NCBI GenBank assembly: GCA_002695005.1
Contig: NZNT01000029.1
Span: forward strand, 62,001-126,000
DNA length: 64,000 bases
Reading direction: 5' to 3'
Origin: Maritimibacter sp.
Lineage (GTDB): Bacteria; Pseudomonadota; Alphaproteobacteria; Rhodobacterales; Rhodobacteraceae
This document shows, one piece after another, positions 1 through 9,658 of this stretch. A program made the translations under genes and the position numbers. The notes under the pieces were generated by a model. It had not been told where the DNA came from and ran no database searches. It was given only the letters and a program-made list of their open reading frames with translations. The first letter of the stretch is position 1. Each line of letters begins with the position of its first letter.

Positions 1-1845
1 CAACTGGCGGATGAGCTTCGGGCCGAGACGATCCATTCCGTGTCAAAGACCGGCGGGCACCTTGGCGCGGGTCTGGGCGTGGTCGAAATCACCGTCGCGC
101 TTCACGCCATTTTCGACACGCCGCATGACAAGCTGATCTGGGATGTCTCGCACCAATGCTACCCGCACAAGATCCTGACCGGGCGGCGCGACCGCATGAC
201 CTCGATCCGGCAAAAGGACGGGCTGTCGGGATTCACCAAGCGCACCGAGTCGCCTTACGATCCGTTCGGCGCGGCGCATAGCTCCACCTCGATCTCGGCG
301 GCCCTCGGGTTCGCCGTGGCCCGTGACCTTGGCGGATCGCCCGAGAACGGGATCGGGGATTGTATCGCCGTGATCGGCGACGGCGCGATGAGCGCGGGCA
401 TGGCCTTCGAGGCGCTGAACAACGCGGGCGCGCTCGACAAACGCCTGATTGTGGTGCTGAACGACAACGAGATGTCCATCGCCCCGCCAGTTGGTGCCAT
501 GTCCTCCTACCTGTCGCGCCTCTATGCGGGCGAGCCGTTTCAGGAGTTCAAGGCCGCCGCCAAGGGCGCCGTGCGCCTCCTCCCCCCGCCGTTTCAGGAG
601 GGCGCGCGCCGCGCCAAGGAAATGCTCAAGGGCATGACCGTGGGCGGCACGATGTTCGAGGAGCTGGGCTTTTCCTATGTCGGCCCCATCGACGGGCACG
701 ACATGGACCAGCTCACCCAAGTGCTGCGCACGGTCCACGACCGCGCAACCGGCCCGGTGCTGATCCATGCGATCACGAAGAAGGGCAAGGGTTACGCCCC
801 CGCCGAGGAACGCGATGACCGGGGCCATGCGACGGCCAAGTTCGACGTGCCCACCGGCAAGCAGCACAAGTCGCCCTCGAACGCGCCTTCCTATACCTCG
901 GTCTTCGGCAAGACGCTGACCAAGCTGGGCGAGACCGACGACCGGATCGTTGCGGTCACGGCCGCCATGCCGGATGGCACCGGGGTCGACATCTTTGGTG
1001 CGCGCTTCCCGAACCGCGTGTTCGACGTCGGCATCGCCGAGCAGCACGGCGTTACCTTTTCCGCAGGCCTCGCTGCGGGCGGGATGCGGCCCTTCTGCGC
1101 CATCTACTCCACCTTCCTGCAACGCGGCTACGATCAGGTGGTGCATGACGTGGCGATCCAGCGCCTTCCCGTGCGCTTCATGATCGACCGGGCCGGACTT
1201 GTCGGCGCGGACGGAGCGACCCATGCGGGCAGTTTCGACATCGCCTATCTCTCGAACCTCCCGGATTTCGTCGTGATGGCCCCCTCGGACGAGGCGGAGC
1301 TGGTCAACATGATCGAAACCGCGCGCGGGATCGACGACCGCCCGTCCGCCGTGCGCTACCCGCGCGGCGCGGGTGTGGGCACCGAAATGCCCGAGACACC
1401 AACCGCGCTGGAAATCGGCAAGGGCCGCATCGTGCAGGAGGGCAAGCGCGTCGCGCTCCTGTCCCTCGGGCCCCGCCTCGCCCATGCCCGCAAGGCCGCC
1501 GAAACGCTGGCCGCCAAGGGGATCACCCCGACCATCGCGGACGCCCGTTTCGCCAAGCCGCTGGACGAGGAGTTGATCCTGGGCCTCGCGCGCGACCACG
1601 AGGTGCTCATCACCATCGAAGAGGGCGCGATCGGCGGGTTCGGAAGCCATGTCGCGCAGCTTCTGGCGGAAAACGGCGTTTTTGATTCGGGGCTGAAATA
1701 TCGCTCGATGGTCCTGCCGGACACCTTCATCGACCAGGCCACCCCGGACGAAATGTACGAAAGCGCGGGCCTGACCGCTGACCATATCGTCGAGAAAGTG
1801 CAGGCCGCCCTGGGTATCGCGACACTCGGATCTCAGCGCGCCTGA
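1..1845 (+). CDS. dxs: 1-deoxy-D-xylulose-5-phosphate synthase, 5' end outside window
   Basis: Condenses pyruvate and glyceraldehyde 3-phosphate to DXP with thiamine diphosphate, the first step of the MEP isoprenoid pathway in the cytoplasm; DXP also feeds thiamine and pyridoxal synthesis. The reading frame is open from base 1 ([15 protein letters not shown]), so the true start lies upstream; about 25 residues should be missing compared with the usual ~640. Visible motifs are the active-site [10 protein letters not shown], the [10 protein letters not shown] segment, the thiamine diphosphate motif [18 protein letters not shown], and the transketolase pyrimidine-binding part ([16 protein letters not shown]). 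The GTG at position 40 is internal, not the start. The next gene is convergent, with 72 bp between them and no strong terminator hairpin that I could see. Confidence 0.96.
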   Translation, partial: QLADELRAETIHSVSKTGGHLGAGLGVVEITVALHAIFDTPHDKLIWDVSHQCYPHKILTGRRDRMTSIRQKDGLSGFTKRTESPYDPFGAAHSSTSISAALGFAVARDLGGSPENGIGDCIAVIGDGAMSAGMAFEALNNAGALDKRLIVVLNDNEMSIAPPVGAMSSYLSRLYAGEPFQEFKAAAKGAVRLLPPPFQEGARRAKEMLKGMTVGGTMFEELGFSYVGPIDGHDMDQLTQVLRTVHDRATGPVLIHAITKKGKGYAPAEERDDRGHATAKFDVPTGKQHKSPSNAPSYTSVFGKTLTKLGETDDRIVAVTAAMPDGTGVDIFGARFPNRVFDVGIAEQHGVTFSAGLAAGGMRPFCAIYSTFLQRGYDQVVHDVAIQRLPVRFMIDRAGLVGADGATHAGSFDIAYLSNLPDFVVMAPSDEAELVNMIETARGIDDRPSAVRYPRGAGVGTEMPETPTALEIGKGRIVQEGKRVALLSLGPRLAHARKAAETLAAKGITPTIADARFAKPLDEELILGLARDHEVLITIEEGAIGGFGSHVAQLLAENGVFDSGLKYRSMVLPDTFIDQATPDEMYESAGLTADHIVEKVQAALGIATLGSQRA

Positions 1846-1917
1846 CGCCCCTGCACAACACGCGCGCTCGTCGGCCGGTCGCGGCACGCGGCGCGACCCG
1901 GCCCGCTCCGCTGAGCC

Positions 1918-2784
1918 TTAGCTTTCGGCGGCCAGAAGCGCCTCCAACCCTTCCCGGTAGGTCGGATAGATCAGCTCGACACCAAGCTCGTGCTTCATCC
2001 GGTCGTTCCGCACCCGCTTGGACTCGGCATAGAAACTGCGCGCCATCGGCGTCATCTCGGCCTCGTCGATGCTCTCCTCGGGCGGCACAGGCACACCCAG
2101 AAGCTCCGCGGCATAGGCGATGACGTCCTGCGGCGGCGCAGCCTCATCGTCACAGACGTTGTAAATCCGCCCCGGCCGTGGATGCGCGATAGAGGCGGCG
2201 AGCACCTGCGCAATGTCCTCCACATGAATGCGCGAAAACACCTGACCCTCTTTCACGATCCGCCGCGCCGTGCCCTTGCGCACCTTGGCGAAAGGTCCGC
2301 GCCCTGGGCCATAGATTCCGGCGAGACGGAAGATGTGAAGCGGGAGCATCTTGGTCTCCTTGGCGAGCATCCACCATTCGCCCTCGGCCTTCACCCGCTG
2401 CTTGCCGCGCTCGGTGCCGGGGGTCAGCCCCGTTTCCTCGTCCACCCATCCACCTTCGTGGTCGCCGTAGACGCCCGTGGTCGACAGGTAGCCAACCCAA
2501 TCGAGCCGATCCGCGACCGCCGCGATCTCATCCCGCCAGTCCGCGATGACCGGGTCGCCGTTTTCGCCCGGCCCGGCGGAGACGAGGATATGGGTCGCCG
2601 ACCGGATCGCCGGGGCGAGGTCTTCGCCCGGCCAGATCACGGGTTCGACCCCTTCCGCGCGCAAAGCCTCGGCCTTTTCCGCCGACCGCGTGGTTCCGAG
2701 GACCCGCCACCCTTGGGGGATCAGCTGACGGGAAAGCGCGCGGGCGGAGTAGCCATGTCCGAAGGAAAGCAGGGTGCGTGTCAT
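1918..2784 (-). CDS. SDR-family NAD(P)-dependent epimerase/dehydratase-like protein (YeeZ type)
   Basis: A 288-residue extended short-chain dehydrogenase-like protein. The N-terminus LSFGHGYSARAL gives the dinucleotide-binding glycine pattern, and YLSTTGVYGDHEGGWVDE with LAGIYGPGRGPF matches NAD-dependent epimerase/dehydratase relatives such as YeeZ. The active-site Tyr/Lys pair of classical SDRs is not obvious, so catalysis and substrate are open. The ATG at 2784 (MTRTLL) is chosen because the longer frame to 2883 would run into the ade coding start. It is divergent from ade with 74 bp between starts. Family placement is fairly sure; function is unknown. Confidence 0.8.
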   Translation of the reverse strand: MTRTLLSFGHGYSARALSRQLIPQGWRVLGTTRSAEKAEALRAEGVEPVIWPGEDLAPAIRSATHILVSAGPGENGDPVIADWRDEIAAVADRLDWVGYLSTTGVYGDHEGGWVDEETGLTPGTERGKQRVKAEGEWWMLAKETKMLPLHIFRLAGIYGPGRGPFAKVRKGTARRIVKEGQVFSRIHVEDIAQVLAASIAHPRPGRIYNVCDDEAAPPQDVIAYAAELLGVPVPPEESIDEAEMTPMARSFYAESKRVRNDRMKHELGVELIYPTYREGLEALLAAES

Positions 2785-2858
2785 ACGGGCGCATTCTTCA
2801 CCGGCTAGCTCCGGATGCAACCCCTTGCGCCCGCGCAAAATTACAGGACAATTGCTCC

Positions 2859-4664
2859 ATGACAGAGTTTCCATTGAAATCATGGGCCGAGACCGCCCCG
2901 CGCCTCGTCGCGGTCGCCGCCGGACGCGAGCCCGCCGACCTCGTCATCCGGGGCGGCAAGGTCGTGAACGTCCACACGCGCGAAGTGCTCGACGGCTGGC
3001 AGGTGGCCATCGCCGAGGGCCGCTTCGCCTATGTCGGGCCGGATGCGTCGCACTGCATCGGTGACGCGACCGAGATCATCGAAGCCGAAGGCAGATACCT
3101 GATTCCCGGCCTGTGCGACGCGCATATGCATATCGAAAGCGGCATGCTTACCCCCGCCGAATTCGCGGCCGCCGTGATCCCGCATGGCACGACCAGCATG
3201 TTCACCGACCCGCATGAGATCGCAAACGTGCTGGGGCTGGAAGGCGTGCGGCTCATGCATGACGAGGCCGCGCTTCAGCCGGTCAACATCTTCACCCAGA
3301 TGCCCTCCTGCGCGCCTTCCGCGCCGGGGCTCGAGACCACCGGGCGCGAAATCACGCCGGAGGACGTGGCCGAGGCCATGACATGGCCCGGCATCATCGG
3401 GCTGGGCGAGATGATGAACTTTCCCGGCGTGGTCCACGGCGATGCCAAGATGCTGGCCGAGATCGCCGCGACGCAGAACGCGAACAAGACGGTCGGCGGG
3501 CACTATGCCAGCCCCGACCTCGGGCCGGCCTTTCACGCCTATGCGGCGGGTGGTCCGGCGGACGATCACGAAGGCACCTGCGAGGCCGACGCGATTGCGC
3601 GGGTCCGGCAGGGGATGCGCAGCATGATGCGGCTGGGGTCAGCGTGGTACGACGTCGAAAGCCAGATTACCGCGGTGACCGAAAAGGGCCTCGACCCGCG
3701 CGGGTTCATCCTGTGCACCGACGACAGCCATTCCGGCACGCTGGTCAACGAGGGCCACATGAACCGCGTCGTGCGCCACGCCATTGCCTGCGGGGCCGAT
3801 CCGCTCGTCGCGCTCCAGATGGCGACGTTGAACACCGCGGCGCATTTCGGGCTGGAGCGCGAGCTTGGCGCCATCGCGCCCGGTCGCCGCGCCGACGTGA
3901 TCCTGACCTCGGACCTCACCACGCTGCCCATCGAACGCGTCATCGCGCGGGGGCGGACGGTGGCCGAGAACGGCAAGATCACCGTGACCTGCCCGCATCT
4001 GGACTGGCCCCTCCATGCCCGCGACACGGTGCATCTGGGCAAGCTCCTTGCCGCCGATGACTTCAGGATCGCAGCGCCAGAGGGCGCCAATTCCGTCACC
4101 GCCAAGGTCATCGGCGTGGTCGAGAATCAGGCGCCGACCAAGGCGCTGACCGCCGATCTTCAGGTTTCGGACGGCACCGTGGAGCCGGACGAAGCCAACG
4201 ACATCGCCCAGATCGCGCTGGTCGAACGCCACCGGGGCACGGGGGATGTGACCAACGGCTTCGTTTCGGGCTTCGGCTACACCGGCGACATGGCGATGGC
4301 CTCCACCGTCGCCCATGACAGCCACCACATGATCGTCGTCGGCACCTCGCGCCGCGACATGGCGCTGGCCGCGAACCGGTTGGGCGAAGTGGCCGGCGGC
4401 ATCACCGTGTTCAAGGACGGCAAGGAGATCGCGCTGGTCGAACTGCCCGTCGCGGGCCTCATGTCGGACGAGCCGGCCGAGACGGTCGCGGTCAAGGCAC
4501 AGGCGATGGTCGAGGCGATGGCCGCCTGCGGCTGCACGCTCAACAACGCCTATATGCAGCACTCGCTGCTTGCGCTGGTGGTCATCCCTGAATTACGCAT
4601 CTCCGATCTCGGTTTGGTCGACGTGACCAAGTTCGAGCTGACCGAACTGTTCGAGGAGCCCTGA
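2859..4664 (+). CDS. ade: Adenine deaminase
   Basis: Hydrolyses adenine to hypoxanthine and ammonia in purine salvage. The 601-residue protein is of the AdeC amidohydrolase type: metal site DAHMHIESGMLTP (His89 and His91), the HYASPDLGPAFHAYAAGG segment, CTDDSHSGTL, and the C-terminal adenine-deaminase domain with GFGYTGDMAMASTVAHDSHH and a Cys-containing end (AACGCTLNNAYMQHS). The ATG at 2859 (MTEFPLKSW) fits the family start; an upstream frame exists but overlaps the divergent gene. The stop overlaps the amn ATG by one base (TGATG), so the two are probably translationally coupled and act in sequence on AMP-derived adenine. Confidence 0.95.
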   Translation: MTEFPLKSWAETAPRLVAVAAGREPADLVIRGGKVVNVHTREVLDGWQVAIAEGRFAYVGPDASHCIGDATEIIEAEGRYLIPGLCDAHMHIESGMLTPAEFAAAVIPHGTTSMFTDPHEIANVLGLEGVRLMHDEAALQPVNIFTQMPSCAPSAPGLETTGREITPEDVAEAMTWPGIIGLGEMMNFPGVVHGDAKMLAEIAATQNANKTVGGHYASPDLGPAFHAYAAGGPADDHEGTCEADAIARVRQGMRSMMRLGSAWYDVESQITAVTEKGLDPRGFILCTDDSHSGTLVNEGHMNRVVRHAIACGADPLVALQMATLNTAAHFGLERELGAIAPGRRADVILTSDLTTLPIERVIARGRTVAENGKITVTCPHLDWPLHARDTVHLGKLLAADDFRIAAPEGANSVTAKVIGVVENQAPTKALTADLQVSDGTVEPDEANDIAQIALVERHRGTGDVTNGFVSGFGYTGDMAMASTVAHDSHHMIVVGTSRRDMALAANRLGEVAGGITVFKDGKEIALVELPVAGLMSDEPAETVAVKAQAMVEAMAACGCTLNNAYMQHSLLALVVIPELRISDLGLVDVTKFELTELFEEP

Positions 4665-6148
4665 TGTCCGCCGACCTGACCCTGCCGATCAAGACGCCGC
4701 CGAAGGTCGAAGCGGAGTTCTTCACCGATGCCGCGAAAGCTGTCGACCGGCTGTGCGAGCTCTACGATGCCGCCTGTGACTTCCTGACCGAGAAATTCTC
4801 GGAATCCGCAGAAGTGGCCGAGCAGCCCGAGACACGGTTCCGCGCCTATTACCCGGAAATCCGACTGCGCACGACCAGCCATGCGGCGACCGACAGCCGC
4901 CTGTCCTTCGGGCATGTCGCTGGGCCGGGCACCTATTCGACCACGATCACCCGGCCCGACCTGTTCCGGAACTACCTCGAACAGCAGATCGGCCTTTTGA
5001 TCCAGAACCACGGCCTTCCGGTCGCCATCGGTCATTCCACGACGCCGATTCCGGTGCATTTTGCCGTGGCGGGCCGCCCGGATATCACCGTCCCGCAGGA
5101 AGGCGCGATGCCGTTTCCGCTGCGCGACGTGTTCGACGTGCCGGACCTGTCCAATACCCACGACGATATCGTCAACGGCGTGGACTATGTGCATGAGGAC
5201 GGCTCGCATCCGCTGGCCCCGTTCACCGCCCAGCGCATCGACTATTCGCTCGCCCGACTGAGCCACTACACGGCGACCAAGGCCGAGCATTTCCAGAACC
5301 ACGTCCTGTTCACGAACTACCAGTTCTACGTCGAAGAGTTCGAGCTCTTCGCGCGCGCCATGCTGGCCGACAAGGACAGCGGCTACACCGGCTTCGTGGG
5401 TCCGGGGAATGTCGAGATCACGACGCCCAAGGGCGAGATTCCGGTGCTCGCCAAGCTGCCGCAGATGCCCGCCTACCACCTGAAGCGGGCGGACGGATCG
5501 GGCGTCACGCTGGTCAACATCGGTGTCGGCCCGTCGAACGCCAAGACGGCGACCGACCATATCGCGGTGCTGCGCCCGCATGCGTGGCTGATGGTCGGGC
5601 ATTGCGCCGGGCTCAGAAACTCCCAGCGGCTGGGCGATTTCGTGCTCGCCCATGCCTATCTGCGCGAGGACAAGGTGCTCGACGCCGATCTGCCGATCTG
5701 GGTGCCGATCCCCCCGCTCGCGGAAATCCAGATCGCGCTGGAGGATGCCGTGGCCGACGTGACCGAGCTGGAAGGGTTCGAGCTCAAGCGGATCATGCGG
5801 ACCGGCACCGTCGCCTCGCTCGACAACCGCAACTGGGAACTGCGCGACCATTCCGGCCCGGTCCAGCGGCTGAGCCAGTCACGCGCCGTCGCACTCGACA
5901 TGGAAAGCGCCACGATCGCGGCCAACGGATTCCGGTTCCGCGTCCCGTATGGCACGCTCCTGTGCGTGTCGGACAAGCCGCTGCACGGAGAACTGAAGCT
6001 GCCGGGCATGGCCAGTGACTTCTACACAACGCAGGTCGGCCGCCATTTGCTTATCGGGATCAGAGCGATGGAACGCCTCCGGGAGATGCCTCTGGAGCGC
6101 ATTCACAGCCGGAAATTGCGTGCTTTCGACGAAACTGCCTTCCTTTGA
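4664..6148 (+). CDS. amn: AMP nucleosidase
   Basis: Splits AMP into adenine and ribose 5-phosphate, which controls adenylate pools and supplies adenine to the upstream deaminase. The 494 residues are close to the ~484 of the E. coli enzyme. An N-terminal Amn domain (about residues 10-170) is followed by a nucleoside-phosphorylase-like domain with FVGPGNVEITTPKGEIPVL, the VGHCAGLRNSQRLGDFVL segment and LDMESATIAANGF...VSDKPLHGE near the end. Its ATG overlaps the ade stop by one base. No terminator is evident before the HU gene 138 bp downstream. Confidence 0.95.
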   Translation: MSADLTLPIKTPPKVEAEFFTDAAKAVDRLCELYDAACDFLTEKFSESAEVAEQPETRFRAYYPEIRLRTTSHAATDSRLSFGHVAGPGTYSTTITRPDLFRNYLEQQIGLLIQNHGLPVAIGHSTTPIPVHFAVAGRPDITVPQEGAMPFPLRDVFDVPDLSNTHDDIVNGVDYVHEDGSHPLAPFTAQRIDYSLARLSHYTATKAEHFQNHVLFTNYQFYVEEFELFARAMLADKDSGYTGFVGPGNVEITTPKGEIPVLAKLPQMPAYHLKRADGSGVTLVNIGVGPSNAKTATDHIAVLRPHAWLMVGHCAGLRNSQRLGDFVLAHAYLREDKVLDADLPIWVPIPPLAEIQIALEDAVADVTELEGFELKRIMRTGTVASLDNRNWELRDHSGPVQRLSQSRAVALDMESATIAANGFRFRVPYGTLLCVSDKPLHGELKLPGMASDFYTTQVGRHLLIGIRAMERLREMPLERIHSRKLRAFDETAFL

Positions 6149-6286
6149 GTAGGGTTTTCCCGACGGAACACCATGAAACCCGTTATTTTCTTGCCGATCA
6201 CGAGCAAAATGGTTGTGCCGCCCCGGCGCGTTCCATTAAATGCCCGCAATGAAACCCCGAAGATGGGACAGTGAGGAGAACCACAT

Positions 6287-6574
6287 ATGGCGAAACCTAT
6301 GACGAAGACCCAGCTCGTTGCCGCGCTGGCCGAGGAAATGGACACGGACAAGAAGTCGGCTTCGGCCGCTCTCGACGCCATTACGTCGATCATCACCAAA
6401 GAAGTGTCGGGCGGTGGCGCCGTGACCCTTCCCGGTGTCGGCAAGATCTATTGCCGCGAGCGCCCCGAGCGCATGGTCCGCAACCCCGCCACGGGCGAGC
6501 AGATCAAGAAAGACGCCGACAAGGTGGTCAAGATGACCATCGCCAAGGCGCTCAAGGACTCGGTCAACTCGTAA
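6287..6574 (+). CDS. hup: HU-family nucleoid DNA-binding protein
   Basis: A 95-residue HU protein that bends and compacts DNA as a dimer. The N-terminal helices (TKTQLVAALAEEM) lead into the arm region LPGVGKIYCRERPERMVR, followed by NPATGE and a lysine-rich C-terminus (KKDADKVVKMTIAKALK). The arm departs from the textbook GFGxF pattern and carries a Cys, as I remember for rhodobacterial HU proteins. A Shine-Dalgarno GAGGAG stands just upstream. It is probably monocistronic, since 138 bp of non-coding DNA precede it and a strong intrinsic terminator follows. Confidence 0.92.
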   Translation: MAKPMTKTQLVAALAEEMDTDKKSASAALDAITSIITKEVSGGGAVTLPGVGKIYCRERPERMVRNPATGEQIKKDADKVVKMTIAKALKDSVNS

Positions 6575-6597
6575 GAGCGACGTCCTGACGAATTCGG

Positions 6598-6624
6598 AAA
6601 GGGTCGCCACGGGCGGCCCTTTTT
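6598..6624 (+). terminator. Rho-independent terminator after hup
   Basis: An 11-bp stem (6598-6608 with 6612-6622, one T-G wobble) closes a 3-base loop and runs into a T-rich stretch ending near 6624. It lies 23 bp after the hup stop and 10 bp before the end of the convergent YdeI-like gene. Confidence 0.88.
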
Positions 6625-6633
6625 CGTTGCCGC

Positions 6634-7197
6634 CTAGCCCGGCAATTCGCCCCGGCCCAGCCGCTCCACCATCCTGGCAAGCCGCCGCGCCCGCGTCTCG
6701 GGCTTCTTGGCGCCGAGAAGCTGGTGGTAAATCGTGAACCTCTGCGCCCGTGTCAGCCGGTCATAGCGCTCCCGCGCGCCGGGCGTGATGTCCAGCGCGG
6801 CGAGGAAATCCTCGGGAATCACCATATCCCGCTGCCCGGCATAAGCCGCATCCCACCGCCCGTCCGCCTTGGCGGCCTCGACATGGGCAAGCCCCGAAGG
6901 CTGCATCCGGCCCTCGGCGATCAGTCGCTCCACATGTCCCACGTTGATCTTCGACCATGCCGATCCCGCCCGGCGCGGGGTCACCCGCTGGATATAGGAC
7001 ACGTCGTCCAGCGACCGCTTCTGTCCGTCGATCCAGCCCCAGGCCAGCACAGCCTCGACGATATCACCCCAGGCGACCGAGGCGATCCCGCTGCCTTTCT
7101 TGTAGACCCGCACGAGCAATTCGGTCGCGCTGTCATGGTGCTGCGCCAGCCAGCGCTCAAGGTCGGCGCGCGTCTCAAATGGGATCGGGTCGCTCAT
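6634..7197 (-). CDS. YdeI/OmpD-associated family protein
   Basis: A 187-residue protein of the YdeI family (bacteriocin-protection/OmpD-associated, biochemical role unsettled). Recognised from VRVYKKGSGIASVAWGDIVEAVL with WGWIDGQKRSLDD, ITPRR-type segment VTPRRAGSAWSKIN and the C-terminal alpha-helical part (YDRLTRAQRFTIYHQ, ARRLARMVERL). The ATG at 7197 (MSDPIPF) is preferred over an in-frame ATG at 7224, because the family starts close to this point. It stands alone between hup (convergent) and a divergent DMT transporter. Confidence 0.82.
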   Translation of the reverse strand: MSDPIPFETRADLERWLAQHHDSATELLVRVYKKGSGIASVAWGDIVEAVLAWGWIDGQKRSLDDVSYIQRVTPRRAGSAWSKINVGHVERLIAEGRMQPSGLAHVEAAKADGRWDAAYAGQRDMVIPEDFLAALDITPGARERYDRLTRAQRFTIYHQLLGAKKPETRARRLARMVERLGRGELPG

Positions 7198-7312
7198 CGT
7201 GTCACCATAGGCCGACAGATCCACCGCTCACCAGCCCGCCGCACCCCTTGTGCCTCCCGTTTCATCGGATAGGTTCGCCGCACCCCGGCGGCCGGGGCCG
7301 AACGGAGGACGA

Positions 7313-8209
7313 ATGGACATTCGCGCGATCATCATGGGGCTGGCCTTTGCGGTCATGTGGTCCTCGGCCTTCACCTCGGCCCGGATCATCGTGGCCGACG
7401 CGCCGCCCATGACGGCTCTGGCGATCCGCTTCGTGATCTCGGGGCTTCTGGCAATCGGGATCGCGCGCATGATGGGGCAGCGCATCAAGCTCACCCGCGC
7501 GCAATGGATTTCCGTTGTCGTCTTCGGCGTGTGCCAGAATGCGCTGTATCTCGGCCTGAACTTCATCGCGATGCAGACGATCGAGGCGGGCTTTGCCTCC
7601 ATCATCGCTTCGACCATGCCGCTGATTGTGGGTCTGCTCGGCTGGATCGTGTTCCGCGACCGGCTCCCGTTGCTCGCCGTGGTCGGGCTGGTCGTCGGCT
7701 TTGCCGGGGTCGCGCTCATCATGGGCAGCCGGATCTCGGGCGGGGTCGATATGTATGGCCTGATACTTTGCGTCATTGCTGCCGTAGCGCTCGCCGTCGC
7801 GACGCTTTCGGTGCGCACCGCCTCGGGCGGGGGCAACCTCCTGATGGTCGTGGGTCTGCAAATGCTGGTGGGGTCCATCGCGCTCGCCCCCTTCGCGGTG
7901 GCGATGGAGCCGTGGGAGGTGAACTGGAACCCCGGCCTCATCGCCGCTTTCATCTATACCACACTCGTTCCGGGCCTCGCCGCGACGTGGGTGTGGTTCG
8001 AACTGGTGCATCGGATCGGGGCGGTGCGCGCGGCGACATTCCATTTTCTCAACCCGTTTTTCGGCGTGGCTATCGCGGCGGTGCTTCTGGGCGAACAGCT
8101 TGGCCTGCTCGACGTGATCGGCGTGGCGGTGGTGACCGTCGGCATCCTGGCCGTGCAGCTTTCCAAACAGAAACCGGCCCCGGTGACGGCGGATCGCGCC
8201 GCCACCTGA
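7313..8209 (+). CDS. EamA/DMT-superfamily inner-membrane transporter
   Basis: A 298-residue drug/metabolite exporter with about ten hydrophobic segments in two EamA repeats (roughly residues 5-135 and 145-280). Clues are AVMWSSAFTSARIIVADAPP at the start, GFASIIASTMPLIVGLLGWI in the first repeat and TTLVPGLAATWVWFELVH with HFLNPFFGVAIAAVLLGEQL in the second. The ATG at 7313 has a good GGAGGA site 4 bp upstream. Substrate unknown; such proteins often export amino acids or metabolites. It converges with the following GST gene with 9 bp between stops. Confidence 0.88.
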   Translation: MDIRAIIMGLAFAVMWSSAFTSARIIVADAPPMTALAIRFVISGLLAIGIARMMGQRIKLTRAQWISVVVFGVCQNALYLGLNFIAMQTIEAGFASIIASTMPLIVGLLGWIVFRDRLPLLAVVGLVVGFAGVALIMGSRISGGVDMYGLILCVIAAVALAVATLSVRTASGGGNLLMVVGLQMLVGSIALAPFAVAMEPWEVNWNPGLIAAFIYTTLVPGLAATWVWFELVHRIGAVRAATFHFLNPFFGVAIAAVLLGEQLGLLDVIGVAVVTVGILAVQLSKQKPAPVTADRAAT

Positions 8210-8218
8210 GCCGCGGCA

Positions 8219-8836
8219 TCATGCCATCGCGGGCGCGTATTTCGCGTCCACCTCGCCTGCCCAGGCAAAGGACGGACGCGCCGCGCCCCGTTCGATCCAG
8301 GCCAGCACCTTATCGTCCTTGGGCGCCCATTCGCGCATCCAGGAATAGACGGACTGCACCATGAGGTCGGCAGCCGTGAAGCGGTCCCCCAGCAGGTAGT
8401 CGCGCCCATCCGCGAAGGTGTCGATCAGCCGTTTCTCGACCTCCGGCACACCCCGGAAGGTGGCGCGCAGGATCGGATGATCCAGACCGGCGGCATGGTG
8501 GTTGTAGACCGGCTCCATCACCGAAACCGCGTAGACCAGCCATGCAAGATACGGCCCGCGATCCGGGTGGTCGAGCGGCACGCCCACCCCCGCCTCGGGA
8601 AACAGGTCGCAGAGATAGATCATGATCGCGGAGCTCTCAGTGATGGTGACCCCATCGTGGACGAGGGCCGGAACCTTGTGGTCCGGGTGCGGGTTGCGCG
8701 GGTCGAACGCGCCCGAGCCGTCCTGCCGTTTCAGGTCGACATGGACCAGCTCGACCTTGTCGCGAATGTCGAGTTCATGGATCAGGGCGAGCATCCGTGT
8801 CGCGCGGGACCAATAGGAATGGTAGAGTGTGAACAT
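8219..8836 (-). CDS. Glutathione S-transferase family protein
   Basis: A 205-residue cytosolic GST-fold protein. The thioredoxin-like N-domain starts MFTLYHSYWSRATRML and carries the cis-Pro VPALVHDGVTITESSAI motif that binds the glutathione gamma-glutamyl part; the helical C-domain carries LLGDRFTAADLMVQS, the usual GST N-capping box region. The ATG at 8836 has an AAAGGA ribosome-binding site, which excludes the longer frame to 8890. It is divergent from the YafY-type regulator 78 bp away, a plausible control relationship. Substrate unknown. Confidence 0.9.
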   Translation of the reverse strand: MFTLYHSYWSRATRMLALIHELDIRDKVELVHVDLKRQDGSGAFDPRNPHPDHKVPALVHDGVTITESSAIMIYLCDLFPEAGVGVPLDHPDRGPYLAWLVYAVSVMEPVYNHHAAGLDHPILRATFRGVPEVEKRLIDTFADGRDYLLGDRFTAADLMVQSVYSWMREWAPKDDKVLAWIERGAARPSFAWAGEVDAKYAPAMA

Positions 8837-8914
8837 CGCGTATCCTTTCGCTTTGCGTGTCAGTCTGACCGGATTATGGTCCAAGGCCACTGACAGTTTC
8901 CGTCAGGAGGACCC

Positions 8915-9598
8915 ATGGCACGCACCGACCGCCTGTTTCGCCTGCTCGACGCCCTACGCCGTCTGCCCGCCCCCGTCACGGCCACCCGACTGGCCGAGGA
9001 AACGGGGGTGTCCGAGCGCACCATTTATCGCGACATCGACAGCCTGCGCGCCGCCGGGGCGCTGATCGACGGTGCGGCGGGCTATGGCTACACCCTGACC
9101 GAAGACAGCGCCGTGCCGCCCCAGATGTTCGACCGGCTGGAGCTTGAGGCAGTCGTTCTCGGCCTGTCGTGGCTCGGCCTTCAGGGCGACCCGGCACTGG
9201 CAGACGCCGCCGAGCGGGCCTTGGCCAAGGTCACGGCCTCGCTCCCCGCCCGCAAGGCGGAGGAGGCGAAGCACGTCGCCCTCCTCGCCTATGCCTTCGA
9301 GACCAAGCCCGAAGTGCCGGAATTCATGGCCACCCTGCGCGAAGCCGCTTGGGACGAACGCGCGGTCGAGATCGACTATACCGACCGGAACGGAGCGCAC
9401 ACCCAGCGCCGCATCTGGCCGCTCTCCATCGTCTACACCGACTACGCCCCGTGGATTCTGGCATGGTGCTGTAAACGGCGCGATTTCCGGCGGTTCCTGA
9501 TTTCCCGCGTCGCTCGGGTCACGGCGACACAGGAAAGCTTCCGCCCCCGCCGCGTCCCGCTGCTGCGCGAAATGATGGCGCAGAGCTACACGGGTTGA
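8915..9598 (+). CDS. YafY-type transcriptional regulator, HTH plus WYL domain
   Basis: A 227-residue DNA-binding regulator. The winged helix at residues 1-60 (ATRLAEETGVSERTIYRDID) is the HTH_11/DeoR-like type; the rest matches a WYL effector-sensing domain, with RRIWPLSIVYTDYAPWILAW in place of the eponymous WYL and FRRFLISRV in the ligand arginine region. The family is known for ligand-responsive repressors and activators. An AGGAGGA site precedes the ATG. It is divergent from the GST gene and 60 bp upstream of ccdA, so either could be its target. Confidence 0.9.
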   Translation: MARTDRLFRLLDALRRLPAPVTATRLAEETGVSERTIYRDIDSLRAAGALIDGAAGYGYTLTEDSAVPPQMFDRLELEAVVLGLSWLGLQGDPALADAAERALAKVTASLPARKAEEAKHVALLAYAFETKPEVPEFMATLREAAWDERAVEIDYTDRNGAHTQRRIWPLSIVYTDYAPWILAWCCKRRDFRRFLISRVARVTATQESFRPRRVPLLREMMAQSYTG

Positions 9599-9658
9599 AA
9601 CATCCGCTCACGCCCTTGTCGGGTGACAGTGAGGCCCGGCTCACGGCAAAGACATCTC

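Noticed and set aside
43-1887. A 614-codon open frame antisense to dxs
   Set aside because: Dxs motifs on the plus strand are complete; the antisense product has no recognisable domain.
6149-6286. Sigma-70 promoter for hup in the amn-hup interval
   Set aside because: Several TTG-type hexamers exist but none with a convincing partner at proper spacing, so no promoter is claimed.
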